Source of the DNA: Glandiceps talaboti
Taxonomy: Eukaryota; Hemichordata; Enteropneusta; Spengelidae
Direction of reading: 5' to 3'
DNA: 64,000 bases
NCBI RefSeq assembly: GCF_964340395.1
Contig: NC_135566.1
Span: 9,930,001-9,994,000, forward strand
In this document: piece after piece, positions 36,438-49,600 of the stretch
Position numbering within the stretch: the stretch's first letter is position 1
How the letters are laid out: every line of letters begins with the position of its first letter
The notes under the pieces: model-generated
Seen by the model: the letters and a program-made list of their open reading frames with translations, nothing else
What the model was told of the DNA's origin: nothing
The model's database searches: none
Translations under genes and position numbers: made by a program

Positions 36438-39400
36438 TCAGTTGAGGTAACCACGACAGGCTGGTGCTCCACACAAACATGGTATTTTATCATCTTCAAT
36501 GGGGAACTTGTAATCATATGTGATTTCTTCACCTGGATTGATCTGCTGCTTGGAGTAGATTACAATCTTCTTCTGAGACTCAACAGAAATGATCTTTGCA
36601 TAACAGTTGGGCTGTAGATGAACAAAAGTGGATAAATGTGAATATGTTAATTGCAAGCAATAGTTAACCTGTTGTGTTCTAAAAGGACAATAATTCAATC
36701 ATCATTTACCTATTCTGCAAATTAAGCACGTCTAGAGATTTGTAATTTTATACAATGCATAAACCATAAATATGGAATTTATACCCTGGTCGTTCTATGT
36801 TATGACAACATACGTCTACATCACTGGTTCTGCTGTGTTTGAAATATGAGTCAGAATGTTCAAGATGCCATTACTTTCCCTAATTTTTCTTTGATATTAC
36901 TGGCACTGGTATAATTATGTTATTCACCAATATTTTTCTTCATTCAGCCGGAAAATACTCATGACCTAAGGGTTTTGTCACTAAGAGTCACTAGACGAGT
37001 AGAGACAAAGGCCCCTCATGTCACTCATATTTTCCCTGACTGAACGATGAAAAATATTGGGGAATAACAGCTAACTATTCTGGAAATCGCAGCAACATGA
37101 ACCACTGCTTATAACACTTAGTAATTTTTTGTTGAGGTTTTGAAAATACTCACATTACAACTATGATTAATAAACCTGGCAAAATTCCCACACTTGGTAG
37201 CATCGATGACACTGTGTTCGTCAACACGGAACAAGTAACTACTTCCAATACCCATCCTCTCGTAACGTTTTTCACGTTCCTCCGCGATGACTTGTCGTAC
37301 CACTTGTCCAACGTACTCAACCACCATCTCATCAGCTGCTATGGGTTCCAGAGCAAACAAACCCCAGTTGTGTATAGAACTCTTCAAAAATTTCAACTGC
37401 TTCTTTCGGTACTGAAAGTACAAAGCACATTTATACAATGTAAACCAGTTACTATAGAGTATGCTAGTTACAAACCTAGTCAAACCTTGGCTTGAATCAT
37501 GTACACTATGGTTATTCCACCTGCAACATTTTTTATTACAATGCAAGTACGCTTTTGATATGACATGGCTCAACTAAATTAGTTTACGCAGAACTATTTT
37601 TTTAGTTTTTCGTTCACACACTTCATAGAACGTTGTATTTCATACACGTTCTGGCCTGATGATGTTCTGATAACTGGGTGAAAGCTAGTCAGAATTTGTG
37701 TAAACCCTTTGAGTTGAGTGTTGTTGATACCATTCAGTTTTAATTTGAGTTGTATTTCATATTCATTGTTTACTTTTCTACTTGTGTACTTTCAGTTTCT
37801 GTTCTTGTAGGATAAATATCATTCGTTCATTCATTCTAAACTTGTTAGGCACTAACTCACCTTAAGCTGGTTAAATTTGAGTAAGTCACTCATTTCTGTG
37901 TGCCCAAATGATGACAGAAGTCTCCTCTGGTTGTTTCTGGCTTCTCGTGTAAGCTGTGCTTGTTGCTTGGCTTTCTCTGTCATCAGTTTACTAGCATCCT
38001 GACAATATGAACACAACACATACACATTATATTTATATTACAAACATCTCATCACTAACGCTTGTCACTCACACAAGTCTATTTTCTTATTGAAGGATTG
38101 GCAACACTTTTTCACAAGATAGTTAAACGCAAACAAAGTGACAAATTAATACAAAGCCTTGTCCCACCCAATGATACGGTAGGTGTGTCAGTCAGTGTGC
38201 AAATCTACATCCGATTTTGAAGCATTACAGCACCGGAGTTGCATTCTGACTGGGCTAGAATCAGGCTAGCTTGGTGCTGGATTGGCACTGATATATACAT
38301 TACTATTAGGATATATTGGCAAATGGATGGCTTAATGCCTGCACCATACAGCCTGATGTTAATACATGGCTATCCTGACATCAAGTTCACATATCGCAAG
38401 CAACACAGAAAAGGAATCTTAAGCTGCACTCTACTCAATAACAAAGAAAAAGACTGTGACATCCATACCTCTGCATTCATTTCACTACTTTCATTACTGA
38501 GTGGTATTTGTCTGGCCTTTAAGTATTTCCTCTTCTCTCCTCCTGATATTTTGTAATATCCTTCACTCCTTGCACTGCCAGTTTGATGTTCTCTTAACAT
38601 TTCCTCAAGTCTTTTCTTCTTTTTATGAGGGTAAGGTATTTTGGTTAGTGATGCAAAGTTAAGGATAATCATGACAATCTTGCTCACTCACTACCACTAG
38701 ATGCAAACATACTATCACCCCTCCTCTCCACCCATTTAAAACACCACTAGATGCAAACATACTGTCACTCCTCCTCTCCAGATACTCACCCATTACCCAT
38801 TTAAAACATCACTAGATGCAAACATACTGTCACTCCTCCTCTCCAGATACTCACCCACTACCCATTTAAAACATCACTAGATGCAAACATACTGTACCCC
38901 TTCTTCTCCAGATACTCACCCATTTAAAACACCACTAGATGCAAACATACTGTCACTCCTCCTCTCCAGATACTCACCCATTTAAAACATCACTAGATGC
39001 AAACATACTGTCACCCCTCTTCTCTAGATACTAACTCACTTAAAAGCAAAACAGGGGTTGTACCAAAATATGCCATAGTTTGAGAGGGGTGAACTGCTCT
39101 TGGAAATTAACAATAAAAGGATATGTGGATGGTAGACCCAGTGGGTATAGTTCAACCAAGAATCTTGACTATTATTAAGTAATGATTCGTAACACACACG
39201 AAGATATTTGGCATCTTCCAAGTCCACTCCATTATTAAGTATATTATACAATATGGCAAACTCTCCGTACGGATCACGAGCATCAAATGTCACTTTTTCA
39301 GGCTCTGTGGGTTTTTCTTCCTCTTCCTCCTCAACAACCGGCAAAGGTATTTCCTTTTTAGGTTTCTTTTTCTTTCTCTTCTTTTCTTTCTTTTTAGGTT

Positions 39401-42400
39401 CTTCCGGAAGAGCTTCTATTGGCACTTCATCTATGATTATTGTCTCTTCTGGTGGCAGTGTTTCAATTTCCTTGACAGGGGACGGTTGTTTAGGAGGGGG
39501 CGGTGATGGTGAAGGTGGGGGTCTAAGACTGTAACTGTGTTCAAGGAACATGAACTCCACGGCTTTTTCCATTTCCTTTGATATTGTTGGTGGTGGTGTT
39601 GGTGTCCTTGGTGGTGGTAAAGCATAGTCATGCATTGGTGGTAGTGCATAGTGGTGGTCCTGCAAAATTTAAGAAACAATTAGTTTTTCTGTCAATGTGT
39701 CATATCATCAACCCAACCATATTTCAGAGAAATACTTTTGGGATTTCAGTTTTAATCAATAATCACATTTTGAAAATTCAAATCATACACTCATGCATGG
39801 CGTGATAATTTATATTTTGAACAATGTACTCATATTCAACATCGATACAGAGTAGTAACATTCAACCAAGTTCTATTGCAATTGCCCAGCTTTTTATTTT
39901 TTAAATTTAACTTCATTCACACAGACACATCCATACACACTGTCACAGACACTTCCAAATGTCTACAGCACTACTGAACCTCAGCTCAGTTGTGCTGAAA
40001 TATATTGTATAATTTGCATTAAGTTTATTAATATTCTAAGCATAATTCATAACACAGATGTATTTTGGCCTTTGCATCAAAACACTGTATGACATCAACT
40101 TCTAACTCAAGAACTAATTCTAATATAAGCAACATTTCTTGCTGAAGACAGTCATTCATATCAACCAATCAGATATTGTCATAGAAACGGCATTGAAACT
40201 TACAACAAAATGGTGTGTGACTGGGGAGGAATTCTAAGTACAAACAATACACAATATAATGACTTTGTGTTTAACCTACCGGTACTGGGACAGACAATCT
40301 CCTTTCCTGTCTGGTACATGCTAACACTTCTGCTGCCTCTCTAGCAAGCACTTCCTCAGTCTCAGAGGCCTCCTCTGTCCTTTCAGAATCAACCTCACTT
40401 ACAGGAGATATCCTTTCTAATTTGATTTCTGGTGATATAGCTTGACCTATAGTCCTTTCAGGCAAAGAAATTTTGGCAGCTTGAAGTTCGGCAGCTTCAC
40501 AGAGTAAGTCTAATGGGCCTTTCACATGACCTGTGGGTGTAGGAGGGGGCTGTGAACTCACAGGTGACAAAGTGACAGTAGGCAGTCCTGGACTAAGCAT
40601 TCCTTCGCTGTGGTATAGGGGTGAAGTTTGTGGGGGCCTATGTACAGGACTGGGAATTAAGATTCCTGGAGTCAAAGGTGGTCTGTGAATCAGACTGTAT
40701 TGTGTCTCATGGGGTCCAAGAACAGGACTGAGCAAATGTCCTGGGGATATTGGTGGTTGTACATGTACAGGACTTTGCATTATATGGCCAGGTGTTAAAG
40801 GCGGTCCATGCATTGGGCTAACAGGAGGTCCAAGGTGAAATGGTGATTGGGGTGGGACATGCACTGGACTGATAAGTTGTTCCATTGGCACTGGCACTGG
40901 CACATGTCTCTGTCCTGGAATAACCATCCTTGGCACAGGAATTTGAAATGACTCTGTTTCCATCCTACTAACAGGTGGTAGTTCAGACATTGAGGCAGCT
41001 TGTTCTTGTTGTTGTTTTGTCCTTATCATTGATGGTCTTGTTAATATTTCTAATAACATTGATGAAGTTTCTGTCCTTTGTTTATCTTCACTTACACTAG
41101 CAGCATCTGTCCTTTCAGGCGATTCCTTTGGCAATGATTCAACTTTACTAATCGCAGGCACAATAACATCCGGTGTTCTTTGTTCATGTACATCTTTCAG
41201 TTTTGCTAAGTGTTCCTCTTTCTCTTCAACTTTGATCACCTGCGCTTTGTCCTCAAGTTTAACAATAGGTTTTTGTAAGTTATCCTCTGGTAATCTTTCT
41301 TCTGGAGAACTGATCATTTCCACCTCAATATCAGGTTCAGCTTGTTCCACTTTCTCAGCAATCTTTGGAATTTCTGATGGTGGTTCACTGAAAAATTTAA
41401 CAAGACTCATTATACCATGCACATGCCAAGTTGAACAAAAAAATATGGAATATATACTACTGTTGTTTATAACAGTGTCTGTCTTTGTCAACAGAACAAG
41501 TGTCTACATCAATGGTTCTGCTGTGTTCGAAATAGGAGTCAAAACTTTCAAAACTGCCATCACTTTCCCCAATTTTTCTTTGATATTACTGATGCTTTTA
41601 TAATTATGTTATTCTCTAATATTTTTCTTCATTCAGCCAGAAAATAGTCTTGACCAATGGGTTGTCACTGTAGTGATAAAGGGCCCCTTAGGTCACTCAC
41701 ATTTCCCTTCGCAGAAAAATATTGGGACTTACATCTAAATACACTTCATAACTCATGAAGTACCAACATTTATACCAACATAATATCACATCTGACAAAA
41801 AGTTTATAAAAATCAAAGTCCCATGAATTTGCTAATGAAACAAAATACAGGATTTTCCCAGGAAATTTTTACCTTGTTTCCAGTTTTTCTTCTTTTTGAA
41901 GTTCAAGTTTCTCATCCTTCCGGATTTCTGTCGAAATATCATTTTCTCCCTTTTTGTCTACTAGTTTTGTAGTAACCTCATTGAAATCTTCATTTATTTT
42001 AATGTCAGGCTTTGCTTTGTCCCTGGAAATTCAAAAAAAAAAAGTCAGTTTTTGTTAAACTGCCTTTTTCAAAAAGACAACACAAATATACTGACATCTC
42101 AACATAACTGTATGCATAAACAAGAGCATATGAAGTGCATATTAATATGTAAACTAGAGCAAACAGCTCTGAATGCCTAAACTCTATAGTAACTCTGCAG
42201 AAATCAAAACCCTAAAATACTTATTTGGATATAAACAATTTGATAAAACGCTTACATTGGACTCGTTATTTCAGTGACTTCTTCATCAGCCTTGTCAAGA
42301 GTAAGGTCCATCTTCTCTTCTACAGCCTTGATTGCATCCTTAGCAACCTCCTCTTCTTCCTCCTCATCTTCGTCATCATCTGAATCTTCCGACTCCGAGG

Positions 42401-43605
42401 AGCTTTCATAGCCTGAACTGCTATCACCAGACTCTTCAGATTCAGATTCCTCATCTGAACTCTCACTCTCACTTGCTTTACTTTCTCGATCTGAAAATGA
42501 CAATATTATTGTTAGTGTAAAAGATAACATACTACAACCTGTCATGTATTTGTTACAAGAAATCCTGTGAATTTTTAGTCTCCAAGTTATTCAAAAACAA
42601 AATTGAACTCTTCAGTCTGATCATGTATTGTATTTCTACACAAAGTGGGTTCGGAAAGATTTGTTAATCCTGTTTTGCTTAACTTTTGTTATAGTTTTGT
42701 GAAAACGCAAATACCCCCCCCCCCCCCCCACAATAGCGAGGATTAATGACTACAACACGATTCTATGTTTCTTTCCTCTGAGAAATAAGCACATAGAATA
42801 AAGAAATTTCAGTGTTCAGAAAAGTTATGGCAAGTGCAATTTGGTAGATTGACCATAAAATACACTGAGATATGGTCAGGTTACTAATTTGGGTTATACT
42901 ACCCAGAGTATTAACTTTGTATCTGACAATGAACACCCACTACACTGTTGTCAAGTGAAGAGGGTTGTTTTATTGTATTACTGATCACTGGGACCTTGGC
43001 TCTTAACTACTTGGAAGCATGTCCAATTTCTTACCTTCAGTTTCAGAATCTTTATCGTCCTCATCATCACTGATGAGACTATGTTGTCTCTTTCGTGGTG
43101 ATATTGCTGAAAAATCTGACAACTGACTAGCAACATCTGATGTGTCTTTTTCACGTTCAGAGTCAGAGTCATCCATGACAGATGGTGTACATGGTCTTGG
43201 TCTCTTCATTCCCCTGTCTTCCTCATATTCTTCATCATCAGGTGCTGGCACGGGTTTCCTTTTTAACTGTTTGAAAAGTGGATCATATCAAACATGAAGT
43301 GACCAAGCTTATAGAGCAATAGGAATATAAGATATCTTTTAAGATTAGATAAATTTAATTTAGAATCTTAGATGTGTCTTTACAATCTTAAGTGTTTGGT
43401 AGAAACAATTTTGGTAGCTGATAGCATTGTAGTTTTGACACTGCAATGAGGGAATGACCAAGATGGCAAGCATGACAGATCCCTACTTTACAAACAAGTA
43501 TAGCGGACTCTGGTCCAGCATACATCACACACAAGTACACAAAGGAAAATGTATGCATGCATGATGTAAGAAGCCAGGAAGACATGGCACATATGTACAC
43601 GTACA

Positions 43606-43654
<49 letters not shown>

Positions 43655-46600
43655 CACGAGATACCACAGAAACATCTTACAAATCTATTTCAAGATAAGA
43701 ATTCAAATTGCTACATCATGTAAGTACCACTGACAGCATGATGCAAATATTCTAGTCACAAAAAAGTAAGTACATCAACTTGTGACTGTATGTTTCTGAG
43801 ATAATACCTTGAAAGATGGCATTCTTGGCATGGTAGCCCGCAGTCCAAGCCCTAGTCCCATATTTTCCATTCCAAAGTCTCTCATGGCAGCACCACCCCA
43901 GGCTGCAGTTGTGATTATTGGCAGTGACTTTTCCTTAACTGCTACTGGTTTTACTTCACTTGGATCTGATTGCTTGCTGACACTTGGTTGCTGTGACAAA
44001 AACAAAATCAATTTTACAGAATATCAACATACAATATCTAAGTATGGGTTGTCTGTGTCTGATGATCTCCAGCCATCCCTCCCTCCCTCTTTCTCCCTCT
44101 CTTTAGCTACAAAAACTAACCAGTCAGGTTACACACCAGCAAACGTCCAAAAAAAGAACCTCATGTACATTAAATATTGTACACGACTTATAATACAAAA
44201 CATTTGTTTGTCTGCCTTCTGTGACTACTTCACATCAATTTTCCTCAAGATGTCAAACTTTTTCATTTCTTTTACAACTTCTGATATATACACTTTGAAA
44301 TATATCTATATCCCTTTATTAAATGTTTTGGTTTATCAATGATGTCCACTGGGTGATGTTAAAATTTGTTCATGTCAGTGTTTTTGTTAAGGTTCGGGAA
44401 CCCCTGGTGACAGAAAGGGGTAAAAATGGCAGTGTTTCCCCATAGAGGCTATGGTAATTTTGTTTGGGAACCCAGGCAATTGACATGGGAACCCTGGTAG
44501 ATTTTACCTACTTACTGTACTTAGCAAAAATACTGCATTTCACATACCCAGTTGAGATTTCATTTGGCATGGTTTGAGTTGTATTGTAAATTTGAACTCT
44601 ATATACGTGTATATTTAACTTATTTCTTTTACTTTGTCTACTGAAGTTTTAATTTCACATGCTTAACAAACCCTATCAGATTTGTCCTTCCCAGTATATT
44701 GTGTGTATGTTTCATTACCTTAGCTAGCTCCTCATTTTCATCCCACCAAGTTTCTAGTGCTTTGAATGCAGATGACTCCACCATTCTCTTACACAAATCT
44801 TTCTTCATGATGTGTTTGAGTTCTGTGACTACTTTCTGCAGTACACTGTCAATGTTCTCTTGATTGGGGTCTTTTTTGGCCTCTAAAAATCCTGGTGGAG
44901 GGACTGATGGATCAAACTGTGGTGGATACTGAATGCCAGGTTTGAAATCTGTATTCCAAACCTGAGCTGTCTGATTGTACTGTGCTGTTGGTGGCTGTGC
45001 TTGGGGTATTGGTGGCATACCAGGTGGCCAAGGTAAATTTGGAACAGGTGTACTGTTGGGAATGCCTGGCCTCCACAAACCCATTCTCATCAACATATCT
45101 GGTGAGGGTGAGCCATACATACTGTAATTTGGCTGGTACCCTGGTGTATTTGGAAGAGGCATTGGAGTGAAACTACCCTGTGTTGGTGGTGGTCCACTAA
45201 CTGGCGGTGCTGCTGGTGGTGGTATGTTGACAGGAGCTTGTGACGGTGGTGGCACTGCTATTGACATGAGTGGTGGCGGTTGGCTAAGTGAGTCCACACC
45301 TGACACAGCAGGGTAGCCAGGTGGTGGCATGTTGAAGTTTGGTGGCGGAATGGCAGGATTGAAGGGTGGAGGGGGCACCGTGATTGGGACAGGCTGCTGC
45401 ATTGTGTGGTTGACAGCAACACCTCCCGATATCACTGGTGGTGGCTCATTCACTTGAAGAGTTGTTTCATCACTAATAGGTGACAAACTCATTTTATCAT
45501 CATCATCTGAAATGTCCATGTCTGTACTGTCAATATTTGATACTTGATCTGGTGACAAGTTCTGAGAAAATAATAACATAAATATATTGTTTTAATACGT
45601 CAGGTGGGAGGCCCAAACATTTAACTGGGTGGTTTGCCCAGTTAAATGGGCCCGTGGAGAACACTGACCTGAAAACATACATTTTTACATTAGATACAAT
45701 TTTTTCTGCAGAAAAATAAGATCCTACATATGTATCATACTAGATACTTTTTGAAATAGAAATTTTAATATTAATAGTTGTTTGGGCCGAGTGCACAAAC
45801 TTTGTACAGCAATGCTACAGAAGGTTGATTTTTGAAAACTTATTTTCAGTGTTCATGATAAGGGTAAGAAAATCTACTTTGTTCTCCATGCTTTCGGGCT
45901 TTTCTTTGAAGTTCAGCATAATTTACTGAAACTAAATTTCACAAAACATTTCCGCTATTAATTTACCAAGATTCACAAACTTTAAAGTGTTTTGACAGGA
46001 AACCTTACCTTATCTCTACTAGATTCATCTTTCACAGTGAACTGTATTCCTGGAGTAGAACCCCTGCTGTCCTCTTCATGCTGTACACTGCTAAATCCAG
46101 CCACAGTTGGTGTGTTTTCATGCTCAGAATGTGGTGTCCCTGTATAGCTACCTTGTAAAATGCTATCACGACTGTCCACATCTTCAGTGAACACTGGTGT
46201 GTGTTTTGGACTATCACTGTACAAATTGGAAAGTAGATCACCAGAATGTCTTCTCTTATCCCACTTGGTTTCACTGGGAGATCTGTATGTACCAGGTGAT
46301 GACTGGCTAAGTTCCATGAGTCTCTCAGCCAAGGATCGCTCTGGTCTTTCAGGTGGTTTAGCTGGCACTGGTACCATCATTGGAACTTGAACTGGTACAG
46401 GCACTGGCATCGAAACTGGCACAGGAACAGGTGGTAGTGGCGGAGGCGGCAAATGAATAGGGGGTGGAGGAGCTTGTGGAATTTGAGGAGGTGGCTGAGT
46501 TTTTACTGGCTCTTCTAGAGGTGCGGGTGGGGGTGGTGGTGGAGGAGGGGGTGATGCTGCTTTTGATGGTTTAGGAGTTTCATCTTCAGAGCTGTCTGAA

Positions 46601-49600
46601 GCAAACGGGAGATCACTACCAAAGGCACCCCTTACACGTGTTTGTTTCAGTAACATGTCAATACGAGAGTCCAGACTTCCATAAGTAGTATCCGTTGATT
46701 GGTCTGTTTCTGTATCCTTCTTTTCTTCAACTGGTGTTGTTTTAACCTCTTTCTTCTTTTCTTTCTTTTTGACAGGTTGACGTGCAACTGGTTGGGTTGG
46801 AATTGCTGGTGCTGTTGACTGATTTTGTTGTGTAGCAGGTGGCAGAGGTGGTTGTGGCTGTGGCTGCGGTGGCACAACTGGTTGAACTACTGGCTGCACC
46901 ACTGGTTGCTGCGGTTGAAATGAAGTTGATGCAGCTGGTTGTTGGAACTGTGTCTGCTGATGTGTATATGATGTTGTACCTGGTGCCTGTTGGTACTGAT
47001 TTTGATAGTCATTCATTTGTAGAGGTGCAGTTTGTGGTACTGGAGGTTGTTGAGGGGGTGGTGGTGGTGGTGGAGGGGGTAAAGGTGGCCCCTGAGGCTG
47101 TCCATAATTAGGCATGTAAGAATTCCCACCATAGCCCTGTAAAGATTGATTTGTATCATACCCAGCAGCACCATGAGCAGCATAAGCTGAATTGCCTGAA
47201 GCTGCACTGCTGTACCCTGCAGCCATCCCTGTTCCTCGGTAGTTTCCTTCCACAGTTGGTGTCAGTGGACTCATGAAGTCACCAGTAAACCCACTAACAT
47301 TAGTACTGTATCCGGAGTCATGACTCTGTGGTGTAAAATTATCATCATTCTGGCCATACTTCTGATTGTTGTAACCTCTTGGTGTGTTGTTCTGATTAGA
47401 TCTTTGATCCATGCCACTTCTTGGAATTTCAGGAGTGTTCGTGTTCGTATTTGTGGTGGACCTCCTTGAAGGAGGTGGTCGTGACTTATTTCTTGGATCA
47501 TTTGGTGCAGCTGACTTGGAAGAAGGCTTTGGCTTGTCGTTAACAAGGCATTCAAACATCTGTTCACATTCTTTCCCTGGAAAATACAGAGTATACTGTC
47601 AAAACTTGGCAAACCAAAAATTTTCAACAGACACAGTTTGGACAATTTTTACAACAGAATTCTCACATATCTGAGTTTGTTCTCTCCTTTCATTAATCGA
47701 CAAATTTTGAGTAAGAACGAACTTCAGAATAGTTACTGGTTGAGTTATTCCATTTTCTGGGATTTGATTTTTCATTTGAAACTGTCAATCAATCTTTTTC
47801 TCTATACATAGAAAATCAACATACTTTCATTGACATGATCATTTGATTTTGGTATGTAAACAAGTCCCAAACAGAAAATGAGCTACTTCACAACACAAAA
47901 AGACAATATTCACAGTAACACTGAGATACCAACGTCTTTTACGAGATGATGCGAAACTTTTTGTTCATTATAAAGAGTAGACGTTAGCTAATTTAAAGTA
48001 CACTTTTCGTCCAATTCATACACATGCTTCAAAGGATCCCATACTTTGAAACCTAGCCTGTAACTACGGACAAAATCCTTACACACTTATAAAAGACTTT
48101 TTCTAAGTGAACTAGTAGAGCGGCAAGAAAATAAGCCTACTCCAACATGAGAGTCAGAATGTGGGATGGGCAAGAGTTCATATTGTGACTGTGATGCAAT
48201 GATCATATTTCGCACTGTATTTGTCAACAAACAAAAAAACACTTCATCCAGACATGAATAACAGAATACTACAGAACTTTACAGGAATCAATCCAAATGC
48301 AAACAAACTTACCTCCAGTGTCAATCTGTACAATGATGATATTACCCATTACAGATGTCCTGTTTAGCTTGGTCACTGCTTGCTTTGCAGACAAGACTGA
48401 ATGAAACTTGACTCTTGCAAGCCCCAAATGTTTCTTGGTTTTGGGATGGTAGTATATTTTGGAGTTATCAACACTTCCAAATTTCTTACACATATCTTGT
48501 AGAAACGCTGTGTTGATGTTGTCATTCAGATTTGAGAATGTTATTTCTTTAGGTGGTAGTTCACCTACATAATACTGGTCATACTGTCAAGTAACACAAA
48601 CAAAAAAAAAGCAAATAAATAAATCTGCGTCAACATTTTTGCAATGCAGTGACTCATCAATTCAGAATTATTCATTCTAGTCCACTTAAGATGTTTTTAT
48701 TACATTCTTGCACACCATTTTCTCATTCCCACTATGGGTTGTATGCCTTTTAAAGTAATATAATGTGCCATACTGATGCTTGAGTATTCCCTTGTACACC
48801 AACAGTTTGTATTTCCTATACACTAGCATATGGAGATTCACAAGAAGCCCCATCTTTTTTGTCATTTTGACCCACAACAATTTTCAGTATTATTACAAAG
48901 AATCAATTGAAAACTGGATAGTGTCAACAAAACTCAACTAAAAGGGATTCCAAAAGTTTGATTAGTTTGCACTTTGCTACTTGCAACAGAATATCAACAG
49001 GTCAATAAACAGAACACACAAGTCATGGGGTATTTGCATAAAAAAAAAAAGAACATTAAATTCTTGCTATCACTTTTACACAATATGTTATATTGAAAGT
49101 AACACCATTTCAGGTATGTATGAACTAGCTTCAGTTTTAATTTACCCTCAGATAAAATGATAAATTGGTAACCTGTTGAAATGATCAATAATCAAATATG
49201 ATTTTGATTTTTTTTATGTTTGACTTATCATGGTATTGGTATTTTACTGATAACCCTCCTGTTAAACCATTCATTCACATCACAGTACTTTTTCATTTTG
49301 CAAAAAAGGAATGTATGAACAACGGTATGTTCTACAGGGTCTTGCCATTTTTCCACAGAAACCCAAGTATAACCTTTCTCGTCTGATAACAAATGTTTAC
49401 CTTTTGTGGTATCAGACTTCTAGTCATTTAGTCATACCCAGAATTTAGATATTTACTGTTTTACACAATTCTCAGTACCTCAAATAGATTACTCCCTAGG
49501 TGCATCATAAAAATAAGAACATTCGATTTCTTGGTTGACACCATAATTTCAACTCCATGCACTTCACATGTATTACTAAAGGTACGCGTGAGAACAAGTC

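Noticed and set aside
39039-39124. Reading SETD1 exon 12 through to a GT donor at 39039
   Set aside because: It would add about 28 residues with no counterpart in SETD1 proteins, and there is no AG acceptor before exon 13 that restores the frame; the AT-AC model fits all signals.
39208-39534. Plus-strand frames opposite SETD1 exons (39208, 43809, 46839, 47411) and minus-strand frames opposite 61611-63821
   Set aside because: Antisense shadows of Pro-rich or Lys/Asp-rich coding sequence, where stop codons are depleted on the opposite strand.
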